Made by a program: the position numbers and the translations under genes. The notes beneath the pieces are model-generated. The model saw nothing but the letters and a program-made list of their open reading frames with translations, searched no databases and was not told where the DNA came from. A DNA stretch of 64,000 bases from a virus, in IMG/VR virus record IMGVR_UViG_3300033978_000217, positions 1 through 64,000 of that record. One strand, written 5' to 3'. Below, piece by piece: positions 30,601 through 36,101 of the stretch (the stretch's first letter is position 1; each line of letters opens with the position of its first letter).

Positions 30601-33194
30601 AGGTGAGAAACAACATGGCTAACGAAGACGTTAACGAGTTGGATATTGTTAACAACATCTACAACGACCTTAAAGATTCATTCCCTGACGGAAATGGAGG
30701 CCTTGACCACATGGCAGTTTTAGAAGCGTTTGAATCTGATCCAACTTCTGTCCTTACAGGTAGTCAGTTGGAGTATTATAACATTGCAAGAAGCACTTTA
30801 CAGGAGGCTGGTGAGTACATCAATAGTGCTAACGCAATTAGAAACAAGCAGCACGAGTTGAATCCTTACTATATGCCTAGGCAGTCTGTAGGAGTAAGAG
30901 AAGGCACTCTAACATCTACGGATATTGCGTACAATAAAAATGTGGGTGAGGCAATAAGATCAGGGGCGTCTTACCAACGTGTGTTGCAAGTTCCTACAGA
31001 GGCAATTCGTTATAACGTAGACAGGCTTGTGATGACCAATGTTCATGAAGGTTTGAGAGACTACTATTTGACTGAGGCTAAAAGATATGTGAGAGATGTA
31101 TTCTCTAACGCTAAAGAAAACGCTAGTCAAAACGATGCGGTTATGTTAGACAACTTAAAGCAGTTGAGTGACACTATTGCTCCGTTTGCTTTAGCAAAGT
31201 CTGAAAACACATTTGGATTGTCAAAAATGATGGGTAAGTTCTTTGTTGACGCTTTGATAGGTGTTGTAAGAACTCCAATAGAATTTACTACTAACCTTAT
31301 CAGTTATGCGGTAGGTAATAGAAGTTTAAAGTCTTTGACATTGCCTTTCACTCCAAAAGAAAAACAAGAGACAGATAAATTATTGTCTGAGTTTGATTCT
31401 TCAGTTCAGTTTACAGGATTGGAAAGAAAAGTTAAACTTAGTGGCAAGAAAGGTATTGACGGATACTTGGACAGAGAAAGTAACTTCGGTTTGCTCAACA
31501 AGTTCCTCAACAACGTAACTGGGTTTATGAGAAAAGGGGAATGGAAGTCTCAGTTCGAAAGAGAGTTTGAAAGAAATACTGGAGAGAAGTTTAGTTACGA
31601 GAAACATTTCGTAAAAGAAAAAGGAAAGTATTACGATGAAATGAGCAAAGCTGCTTCGGATGCTGACTTCAGAATGAGAAGAATTATGAAGGGTGGTAAC
31701 AAAGCAGAGCAAAGACAATTCATTGAATGGTTTCCTTTTGTAAAGTCCGCAAGAATTTCTGCCGACTCTAAAATGGCACCGTTTGTAGGTATGTTCTCTG
31801 GATTTATTAACCACGATGCTGACAATCTTAACATCGGTTTAAGAAAGACTGTTACTCAAAAAGAAATAAAGGATGGTTTAACTCAAGCGTTAGGTGCTTA
31901 CGGAAGGTTGTCTTTATACCCTGTGTTGATGGTTATAGGAAAGGCTATTGCTAATTTAAACTTGGGTGACGATGATGAGAAGAAAGAGGCTCAAGAAACA
32001 TTAGACTCATTGAAGACACCTCAAGGTTGGTCAGACATGGCTTTGTTTGCCGCTAAACAAGTTGGGGCAACATTTTTTGGAGGTAAGTATGCGGCAGGTG
32101 GTAAGATTATAGGAAACCTACTATTAGACGCTGCCTATACTTTAAGTGATGACAGAAGACAGAGAAGACTAATAGAAGACACAATGAGAGATTTATACTT
32201 TGTAGATCCGATTGACTTTTATGACTTACCTTCTGAAAAGGATGACATGGCTTTGCAAATAGCTGCTAATCTTCAACCTATCGTGGGGATGGTCATTGAC
32301 GGTGTTTCTGACTTTGTTAACGATGTCAAGAACAAAGGCAGAGAGCAAGTTACTCTTTATGACATCTACGAGTGGACTCAACAAACTGAGGAGGGTAAGC
32401 AATGGATGTACATGGCAAATTCTTTAGCTACATTAGGTCAAACTCTAACAGTCATATTTACACCCGGAGCAGTACCTTTTATTGATGACTATGTTCGTTG
32501 GGCAGAAGATGAGTTGTCTCAAAAAGAGCCAAATGAAAACACTCTATACAAAACTCCTGGTGGTGAAGTAGTAGACATAAGAGAACTATTTTTAGATGAC
32601 AGCCAAAGACTGCCTATTAATACTCCTGGGATAAGCTCAAGAGAGAGAGATAAGTATTCTATATTGGCAACTGAAAAGTTTAACAAGGCAATTGAAAAGG
32701 AAGGAAAACAAATAAAAGGCTTATTCCCTGACGAAAAGTATTTGTACATAGACTATCTCGCAGACAAGGCTAAATACGAGGCTGGTTCTGAACTAGGATT
32801 TCCGACTGAAAGATGGAGTGAGGCTGAAGGGGAAATGGTTTCAGGAGAACCTATTCCACCAAGTGAGAGAGATAACACGCCAGAAAGTGAGGTGACGTTA
32901 GAAAAACTTCATCAGGAAATTATGAAAGGAAAACAACTTAGCTTTGTTCAAAACATCAAAGAGAAGAGAAAAGCCGAAGACTATATGTTCAAGGAGTTTG
33001 ATAAAAATCCGAACATGGAGAACGACTATAAAAACGCTACTATTGGTGGAAAGTTAGGTGTGAGAGAGTACTTCAAGGCAAAATACTTATACGACAAATA
33101 CAAATTAACCGAACCTCCTGTTTCATCTAACTACTTTATAAAAGAAAAAGGTCAAATAAAACAGGTTGAAAGTACGCCAACAGAAGAAAATTAA
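21678..33194 (+). CDS. Giant polyvalent internal protein (metallopeptidase, ART-like, repeats)
   Basis: 3838 residues from the ATG at 21678. Visible parts: residues 1-200 acidic and disordered; coiled-coil charged regions at 560-730; a Gly/Ala-rich hydrophobic stretch at about 775-945 (GGVVPDLAAVYFTGGGAGFA) likely to insert in membranes; a zincin site HEVAH at 1489-1493 with a probable third ligand near E1560; a strand-rich domain near 1660-1780; an ADP-ribosyltransferase-like domain at about 2100-2270 (IVRHQSQTDID, YGIYFTTESAES, YDGIWGN and DEIVVFDKSQIKP); a 71-residue tandem repeat at 2309-2450; then over 1300 helical residues. This mix of peptidase and ART on a huge internal protein is the 'polyvalent protein' design known from phages and mobile elements. 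It is probably ejected with the DNA to modify host proteins. No RNA polymerase DxDGD motif was seen. Confidence 0.8.
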   Translation: MANLQDLFNEIQADSRISNPPTFEEFQSKMEDPAFAERVNEILGRNGYDVNAYEGLKKKEESMVESAPLSQSESEQPSETTEPTQMGGIEPVGEVVSEDPQAETEEDLDPLNADLSAYNLEIKTPLSLNQNAPIQAAPQQQNVTEGSVMNESLDTPKPVNKYKNNDIISLAKNAKNKFISKHIDPIFSQAKQATAQFDQEIKPEEEAISQVEEGGPGDPKRKDVKDAATSLYNEMDDLNYKTASRVLGDTRVLGVKMDGDNYEVVFANNKMGGGDQGRSYKGKVGDVTWEGYISNAINSSDLYKDDESWEDLKSAVITQDTYSPELEGKKLSPSFNNNLASHKSKYFPQGSFGQITGTVTIPKEKNKEEEASFGTDLKRFFEKVKVKVKTQNIISKEDEERKEYNIAEETIPKTEYVMDTEQTFYNSLNNTPETNAIMQENALSFSDILLPSSKNKETVMEGIKLFLAKAGYDENEINQKLGVIYKQMLRDARYHAAEQYIRHEIENGNKTYKFQDIDRLNQAKEKGIDELMGDESLVTQSDKNFVSNVWDISLSDYINHYDAKATVRGRNMDIKNIPGKVSAYTARMNELEAQIEAEKVKLQIPSKEQLSETVKGLKSTKDKIDAYDAQLSKMEEDMNSLLVDQDGQKYYKDEASKTIYEELVAQSEKILNERNALVEQNKAGSQDIEKVNQFQNNISRQLKEYEALRKKLNYYDDDPDLLAMRGLSNTLTSIQNYESDKSAGIKNDLYDFQDYREKVRQDDEIARKEAEDDNMLEAGGKGLVGGFANALIGISKTGMYLGQVLTDEDSDQKEWTGGDELLAATSQLQENVGQWASNPYYEKWGVNWFVNGVGGVVPDLAAVYFTGGGAGFAELATTRGAIGAVGKIATSPTTVYFTVRSTGDYAERLQKAGYSAGEAFLGGGLIAGTEAMLESLLPSFFNTTESISIKSFWKKTIEEGIAKKLAPEVIARQLKEGTIGIARNSGKLITTNTFNEKIEEGTQTLFTEVAFAGATDETIQIFDPKTGGMGKTLEAVTEASAIGGAMGLVGSSAKGIRTLIKEKANNTTLKLTQLQIGRKYTEIINEADRLSKDFKGSEVEKEYEKINKEYKKLSANPNFLEYDDLAQSEVLDKSLALNDLKEAQKNYESQNIVDVKLNNQIAEKEKELVSIINTAQENTDVRNDMNKQLEEIGVKSFTLNANGEVNGITFDEWTTSEEEKESTEKAIEIIEKVYKPKAQENAVQKSSATEVLPRQQGETTETGGKREGVGSSVQGQGTTQEVGKEEIVATPKEAKEPEAMQTDIDQVQQSTGTVINLNEDGTLTINAPQRGGQSKKAAAIENAKQELANLGYNVESRVAQPTQQEVAQEEGQREFTDEEFGNTIKETEGMGVVAGTQSMNDLQKRTAQDPKKGKIVAQASRAVNALKSLFPNMNIVVHESDESYNKAMNTLGGTVNTRGQFVYKPSADGNIQGAVHINLNRANSRTIAHEVAHAALLKMFKGDGKVFGNFKDKLKDIAKDQKMTITDKDGNEVETTWGDEAEKLSSRYQTEDQAEEYLAELAGLVAELDLDKPVNKSILQKIADFINNFILSNPQLKALGVKPISDTSSAEEVLEFFDTLGKKISRGEEIKEFEDVNSLGLSGVVNVSEGVKSKSSIDSGEIKRFPVNPNTRVEEDVPLERFNGKRVNLMESDRMTGGYISDSEGNPLFKFYGGVFYPIITGKWWASRNKIKAKGIAENANKNRDKDGYIYSAPMIGSDKQHMSNTDMLTVTVELMKFDANSKTSKVKKADVISYIDKAFSNKSVQGKKAVVKTVLKKSNNINELFNELEFVLFQEGDKILDKKGSPILDENKKPISNFTFEERLAIVNSILGDPKVKEARFPSAGSISEAAKRFEEPITAKANKIGDLVTIMRTKGTLQYKTSEVNDDFYHKSYPEEIYAVNEDGSPAEIEVYVLEGAYSMNDVLPSLTQSSGKEFTWDEYLEKHKSENLAIAQYNRTAKLSSASGEIKTGVKTKSQMDDVQRTAQMYNMNDQGFFPKNADEYKINRDFERFGLKAKRANASSWGPGSLYLVNQAGRKVNPFNRPKGKSQLSDDEVDQVLKTYPDLKTTQIVDENGNPLIVRHQSQTDIDINNMSDKNKGGIRDILGRESKDKYGIYFTTESAESLKDMFDKTGKGKTYEVFLDVKNLLDLGDTHYFNFETNKPEQLSDAVVKNSDQYLDVRDMSKNDVDRVKALGYDGIWGNRNEGNYKGIDEIVVFDKSQIKPVPTGIVAKSQLSDEESEPNQISSSERKIIADRVKAEIKAALQGRKEGKKEGIEQAKEQAQKTIDSLNKKLEEGKITKQELQDKIKELGYNVRWQAAEARLAGEIEGKKAGRAEGRKEGIKEGVEKGKEQAQKTIDALNKKLEEGKITKQELQDRIKELGYNIRFEAGVARLAGERTGKSMGKKFGEFVGYFKGLKAGRTEQRGLGALVSEYIKDVVDNEFGKKGSISPATLKSISRRAATISNQKQLDAFVSYLDKIIANRRLAEGINEIQKQQKKLLNKIGYQYTTQMKQFAKFDLYTADGDLAFDMNTLEEYLDALRDLTSDRVPKIGKMMELFDEMYDINLQNQPAPKTAIDSLNEWQVAVNKLFNTAKDIIVENNGVVDLAESFQNYRAFKSNVKKYTNALDELLVTGMISESDYERMFNDVIEKSAVTDTYATEFQDQIDGLKKMLIDGITDKGDYGLMDSIKDWLSNSPNTFTENQKKLIDQLMRAKPDNLMTLSLEDLDLLNQVTAQIAEAGFVDEKNLRTLLDRAEIRGNEIGKSLAEQAKQTKGLFRKDRYSNAKNGFINMMNDTLGKSVVFWESRLGMKENGPFRKHLVDPIVRAINGWEKDSQRILKDYQKNVEKLRSRNILKNVPGIGKFINKTKIEKFKLTSDGNLVPDGTIKVSKDAYDRVMIGVVGHILDNAWNAKQKKKTVSDWLGKQMLSAKVRNNMANEDVNELDIVNNIYNDLKDSFPDGNGGLDHMAVLEAFESDPTSVLTGSQLEYYNIARSTLQEAGEYINSANAIRNKQHELNPYYMPRQSVGVREGTLTSTDIAYNKNVGEAIRSGASYQRVLQVPTEAIRYNVDRLVMTNVHEGLRDYYLTEAKRYVRDVFSNAKENASQNDAVMLDNLKQLSDTIAPFALAKSENTFGLSKMMGKFFVDALIGVVRTPIEFTTNLISYAVGNRSLKSLTLPFTPKEKQETDKLLSEFDSSVQFTGLERKVKLSGKKGIDGYLDRESNFGLLNKFLNNVTGFMRKGEWKSQFEREFERNTGEKFSYEKHFVKEKGKYYDEMSKAASDADFRMRRIMKGGNKAEQRQFIEWFPFVKSARISADSKMAPFVGMFSGFINHDADNLNIGLRKTVTQKEIKDGLTQALGAYGRLSLYPVLMVIGKAIANLNLGDDDEKKEAQETLDSLKTPQGWSDMALFAAKQVGATFFGGKYAAGGKIIGNLLLDAAYTLSDDRRQRRLIEDTMRDLYFVDPIDFYDLPSEKDDMALQIAANLQPIVGMVIDGVSDFVNDVKNKGREQVTLYDIYEWTQQTEEGKQWMYMANSLATLGQTLTVIFTPGAVPFIDDYVRWAEDELSQKEPNENTLYKTPGGEVVDIRELFLDDSQRLPINTPGISSRERDKYSILATEKFNKAIEKEGKQIKGLFPDEKYLYIDYLADKAKYEAGSELGFPTERWSEAEGEMVSGEPIPPSERDNTPESEVTLEKLHQEIMKGKQLSFVQNIKEKRKAEDYMFKEFDKNPNMENDYKNATIGGKLGVREYFKAKYLYDKYKLTEPPVSSNYFIKEKGQIKQVESTPTEEN
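28602..29020 (+). repeat. Tandem 213-base (71-residue) repeat inside the polyvalent gene
   Basis: Unit 1 starts at 28602 and unit 2 at 28815; both encode GRKEG, then EQAQKTID, then LNKKLEEGKITKQELQD and IKELGYN. Synonymous codon differences show that it is not a very recent duplication. Confidence 0.85.
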
Positions 33195-33196
33195 AC

Positions 33197-33204
33197 TAAA
33201 TTTG
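33197..33204 (+). promoter_or_regulatory. -7 element before the ferritin gene
   Basis: TAAATTTG, 23 bases upstream of the ATG at 33228; no TTG at normal spacing (nearest 28 bp upstream). Confidence 0.4.
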
Positions 33205-33227
33205 TAACACTCATACTATCATAAAAA

Positions 33228-33728
33228 ATGAAAAAACCAGAGAAATTATCTCAACCAGTTATAAACTTACTCCTGCCTCGTTTGCAGGATGAGTTTAATG
33301 CGGCATATTTTTATCGCTCTGCATCTAACTGGTGTAAAAATGTAGGTTACTTTATAGCCGCTGAGTTCTTTGCAAAGGAGTCAGAAGATGAGTTTGGTCA
33401 CGCCAAGAAGATTGAGAACTACTTAGTCGATTGGAATGTGACTCCTGCTCTTCCAACGATTCCAAAGCCAACACTTGATTTCTCTAATTTAGAGCAGGTA
33501 ATTATCATGGCTTATGAAATGGAGTACGCTCTTTACGAAGAGTATGAAGACACGAGCATGAAGATCTTTAAGACAGGAGACCTTTGCGTGTTTGACTTCC
33601 TCCAACAATATCGTGTTGGTCAAAAGGAGTCAGTTGCCGAGTATAGCGACAAGTTGAATATGCTTGAGGGTACAAACACAGGAAGTAAATTTGAGATGTT
33701 AATGTTAGAAGAAAAATTATTCGGATGA
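33228..33728 (+). CDS. Ferritin-like diiron protein
   Basis: 166 residues, the length of bacterial non-haem ferritin. By alignment from memory with E. coli FtnA the diiron ligands fall at E22 (DEFNAAYFYR), E55 and H58 (EFGH), E99 (YEMEYAL) and Q132 (GQKES); the position of FtnA E130 is a serine. The helix-loop pattern, the W-x-x-x-x-G-Y at 35-41 and FDFLQQY near 122 also match. It should store iron or remove peroxide/Fe(II) in the cell during infection, or protect packaged DNA. It overlaps the endolysin gene by four bases, so it is part of the late lysis operon. Confidence 0.88.
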   Translation: MKKPEKLSQPVINLLLPRLQDEFNAAYFYRSASNWCKNVGYFIAAEFFAKESEDEFGHAKKIENYLVDWNVTPALPTIPKPTLDFSNLEQVIIMAYEMEYALYEEYEDTSMKIFKTGDLCVFDFLQQYRVGQKESVAEYSDKLNMLEGTNTGSKFEMLMLEEKLFG

Positions 33729-34279
33729 AACAGCCAAATTACAAAGAATTAAAAAACGCTGCTTTTAATAAAGGATACCAATGGTTGCCTTTCCAACTTG
33801 TAAACATTCGCTCCGCTGCGGATAAGCCAAATGAGTTCGATGATTTGTTGGGAATCGTGGATGGTACAAATGTTATATGGCACACTGGGACAACTAATCC
33901 CGGTGTTCATTGGTTGAAGAATCTTCTTAACCCAAAGGGTGCTGCTGTTCTTGCAGAAGGTCAGCACTTAAACGCTTGGGTAATTGGAAAGCATAAAGGT
34001 CAGTACGAGGCTTTGGTTCAGTACGCTCCTCTTCCTGTTTACAGAGACGGAAATAAGAACGACAAGAGTGAGCAGGTAGGCAAACCTATCTATGGTCAAT
34101 ACGGAATTAATATCCATCGCGCAAATCCAAACGCAATTAGCAAGATAATTGACAAGTGGAGTGCAGGGTGTCAGGTAAGAAACAACCCAAAGGAACACGA
34201 TGAGTTTATGAACCTTTGTAAGAATAGTGGGGTTAAGTATTTTTCATGCATATTGTTTAACGAAAAAGATTTTTTATAA
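33725..34279 (+). CDS. Endolysin candidate with L,D-transpeptidase-like core
   Basis: 184 residues without signal peptide. The C-terminal half carries GINIHRA (H131) and WSAGCQV (S146-C149), the H...S-x-G-C arrangement of the L,D-transpeptidase (YkuD) fold, whose cysteine attacks tetrapeptide stems. The N-terminal half has WHTGTTNPG and LAEGQHLNAWVIGKH. The gene sits between ferritin and two small membrane proteins with overlapping starts, the usual endolysin-holin order, so cutting of peptidoglycan is the likely use. Activity (hydrolase rather than transpeptidase) is inference. Confidence 0.72.
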   Translation: MKQPNYKELKNAAFNKGYQWLPFQLVNIRSAADKPNEFDDLLGIVDGTNVIWHTGTTNPGVHWLKNLLNPKGAAVLAEGQHLNAWVIGKHKGQYEALVQYAPLPVYRDGNKNDKSEQVGKPIYGQYGINIHRANPNAISKIIDKWSAGCQVRNNPKEHDEFMNLCKNSGVKYFSCILFNEKDFL

Positions 34280-34452
34280 TGAGCAACCACCAACAGCAAA
34301 TAGCGGAAGGAGTAACAGGTACGATCAGCAGCATTCTATTATCTATTCCAGCGTGGCTGTTGAATGTAGAGTTTGCTCTTAAAATGTTTTGCCTTGTACT
34401 ATCGGGTATAGCGTCTATCTATACCATTATCAAAATGGCCAAGAAGAAGTGA
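34279..34452 (+). CDS. Small two-helix membrane protein, holin candidate
   Basis: 57 residues; start overlaps the endolysin stop in TAATG and its stop overlaps the next start in GTGA. Two hydrophobic helices at about 15-30 (ISSILLSIPAWLLNV) and 33-51 (ALKMFCLVLSGIASIYTII), then KMAKKK. Size, topology and position fit a class II holin that opens the inner membrane for the endolysin. Confidence 0.75.
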   Translation: MSNHQQQIAEGVTGTISSILLSIPAWLLNVEFALKMFCLVLSGIASIYTIIKMAKKK

Positions 34453-34691
34453 AATGGTTAAAGTCACTATTTAGCAATGAAGGAGATGCAAGTTCAAAGA
34501 GATTTAGTGCAATACTCTCTCTACTCGTTTGCATTTCGTTGGCGTACATTGCTACATTCACTCCCTATAGATGCCCTGACTATATGTTTGAGGGACTTCT
34601 CGTTATAGCAGGAGGAGGTTTGGGACTTACGGTTATTGAGAGTATCTTTACACGATATAAGAAGAAGGATGACACAACATCCGAACAATAA
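34449..34691 (+). CDS. Second small membrane protein, holin-like
   Basis: 80 residues from the GTG at 34449, which gives a four-base overlap with the preceding stop; an upstream in-frame ATG lies deep within the neighbouring gene. A polar N-terminus (KWLKSLFSNEGDASSKRF) is followed by two hydrophobic helices (AILSLLVCISLAYIATF; GLLVIAGGGLGLTVIESIF) and a charged tail. This build is frequent in lysis cassettes of Bacteroidetes phages; it may be the holin proper with its neighbour as antiholin, or the reverse. Confidence 0.72.
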   Translation: MKWLKSLFSNEGDASSKRFSAILSLLVCISLAYIATFTPYRCPDYMFEGLLVIAGGGLGLTVIESIFTRYKKKDDTTSEQ

Positions 34692-34706
34692 CAAAACAAA
34701 AAACAA

Positions 34707-35522
34707 ATGAAATGTTCTTTACCATTCTCTCTCTCCAAGGAGGAGAAAAGTCTCATTGAATTATATACAGCCATTAGCGACTCTGTGAACACAGGAGAGA
34801 TTAGGTGGCAACTCTTTAAGGAGGAATCGATTGCTCCAAAGAGCGTGAAGGTTACAGGTTACATGACCATAGCCGACAAGAAGAGCGACACCTTCTCTGT
34901 GGTGTGCGAGGATGATAAGCCGAGAGAGGCTCTCATTGCCATAGCCAACATGAAGTTGCTCGTTATGACCTGCACGTCTTTAGGCATCCCTATCGACTTT
35001 GAGTTTGAGAAGCCAAAGAAGGAGACAGAATTCAAGCCAGTCAAGAGTTGGAAGGTTGTTGCAGAAGAGCATGGAATAGATCCGGTGGAGGTCATCAAGT
35101 GCCAAGATTTGCGATCTCTTTCCCGGTATTGCAAAACATCCAAGTTCCCAATAGCACAAGCCTTGGAGGCAACCTCTCAGAAGTTTAACTCCGAAAGAGT
35201 AACTGTTAAGCAATTCTTTGAGTTCATTTGGGGTGAGGAAAATTATAACAAAGTTCGCTCCCTCTCCTCCAAAAAGAAGAAGGCTAGAACCATAAGTGTC
35301 CCTCAAATAGAAGAGGTTGAAGAGGAGATTGAAGCACACGCAGAGAACAGAGGTCACCAAGACACGAAGTATGTGATGGGTAAACTAATCTCGGCAGGAA
35401 TTAATAGTATAAATTTTGAAGAGAAGGCAGTAATAATGTCTGAAAGATATGGTAATTTTCAGTATTTTTGTATGAACGCATCCGATGACGAGATTGCGTC
35501 TGTACTAATGCTTGAAAAATGA
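34707..35522 (+). CDS. Unknown protein downstream of lysis genes
   Basis: 271 residues. N-terminal 90 residues look like a compact alpha/beta domain (IRWQLFKEESIAPKSVKVTG, DKPREALIAIANMKLLVM), followed by a linker rich in K/P, a helical region with WKVVAEEHGIDPVEVIKC, and a basic SLSSKKKKAR stretch preceding an acidic EEVEEEIEAHAEN. No family recognised. The basic/acidic patches suggest contact with nucleic acid or another protein. It overlaps the next gene by four bases. Confidence 0.55.
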   Translation: MKCSLPFSLSKEEKSLIELYTAISDSVNTGEIRWQLFKEESIAPKSVKVTGYMTIADKKSDTFSVVCEDDKPREALIAIANMKLLVMTCTSLGIPIDFEFEKPKKETEFKPVKSWKVVAEEHGIDPVEVIKCQDLRSLSRYCKTSKFPIAQALEATSQKFNSERVTVKQFFEFIWGEENYNKVRSLSSKKKKARTISVPQIEEVEEEIEAHAENRGHQDTKYVMGKLISAGINSINFEEKAVIMSERYGNFQYFCMNASDDEIASVLMLEK

Positions 35523-36100
35523 TTCACAACGTAACTAAAATACAAAGGATAGACAGCGGATTGGTTAAGATATACAACCAGTCTTATGTTATTGGAGCGT
35601 TTAGTGGACTGAAAACTCTGACCATTGGTTATGAAAATGGGAGACCTATAACAATCAACTTTGTTGACTCTCTTTTCAACGTGTTTTCTTTTTATGTGTA
35701 CAACCTTACCACAGTAAACGGTAAGGATAAAGATAGTACATGGATTCCAATTGATCCTAGCGACACATCGGGTGCTTACGAAACAAAGGTGTACGAGGTT
35801 TATGACTTCCTCTGCGACTTCATTTACACAGCACCAACAGAAATAAATATAACCGACTCTGCTGGAGATATTATCAACCCTGCTCAAGACGAGACAATCA
35901 TCTTACTTAGAAGGATTGCAAAACTTCTTGAGCCAATTGGTACACAAGATTCTCTGCAAAGACAGAGGATTACCATTGGTTCTTCTGAAACTACAGTTAG
36001 TACTAACCCTTCAACAATGGCTAGTGTTGATACAAGGTTTATGATTGCAGACTGGGCAAGAACAGCTTATAACACAGGAATCCGAGCAAAATTAACTTAA
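35519..36100 (+). CDS. Probable tail-associated structural protein
   Basis: 193 residues, coupled by an ATGA overlap to the gene before and one base from the large repeat-containing tail protein after it. Beta-rich N-terminal part (GLKTLTIGYENGRPITINFV) and TRFMIADWARTAYNTGIRAK at the end. Position and composition suggest a fibre-attachment or adaptor protein for the following gene. Family not recognised. Confidence 0.55.
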   Translation: MIHNVTKIQRIDSGLVKIYNQSYVIGAFSGLKTLTIGYENGRPITINFVDSLFNVFSFYVYNLTTVNGKDKDSTWIPIDPSDTSGAYETKVYEVYDFLCDFIYTAPTEINITDSAGDIINPAQDETIILLRRIAKLLEPIGTQDSLQRQRITIGSSETTVSTNPSTMASVDTRFMIADWARTAYNTGIRAKLT

Positions 36101-36101
36101 T

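Noticed and set aside
21678-33194. Giant protein as a virion RNA polymerase
   Set aside because: Suggested by crAss-like gene order, but no DxDGD or other polymerase catalytic motif was found by eye.
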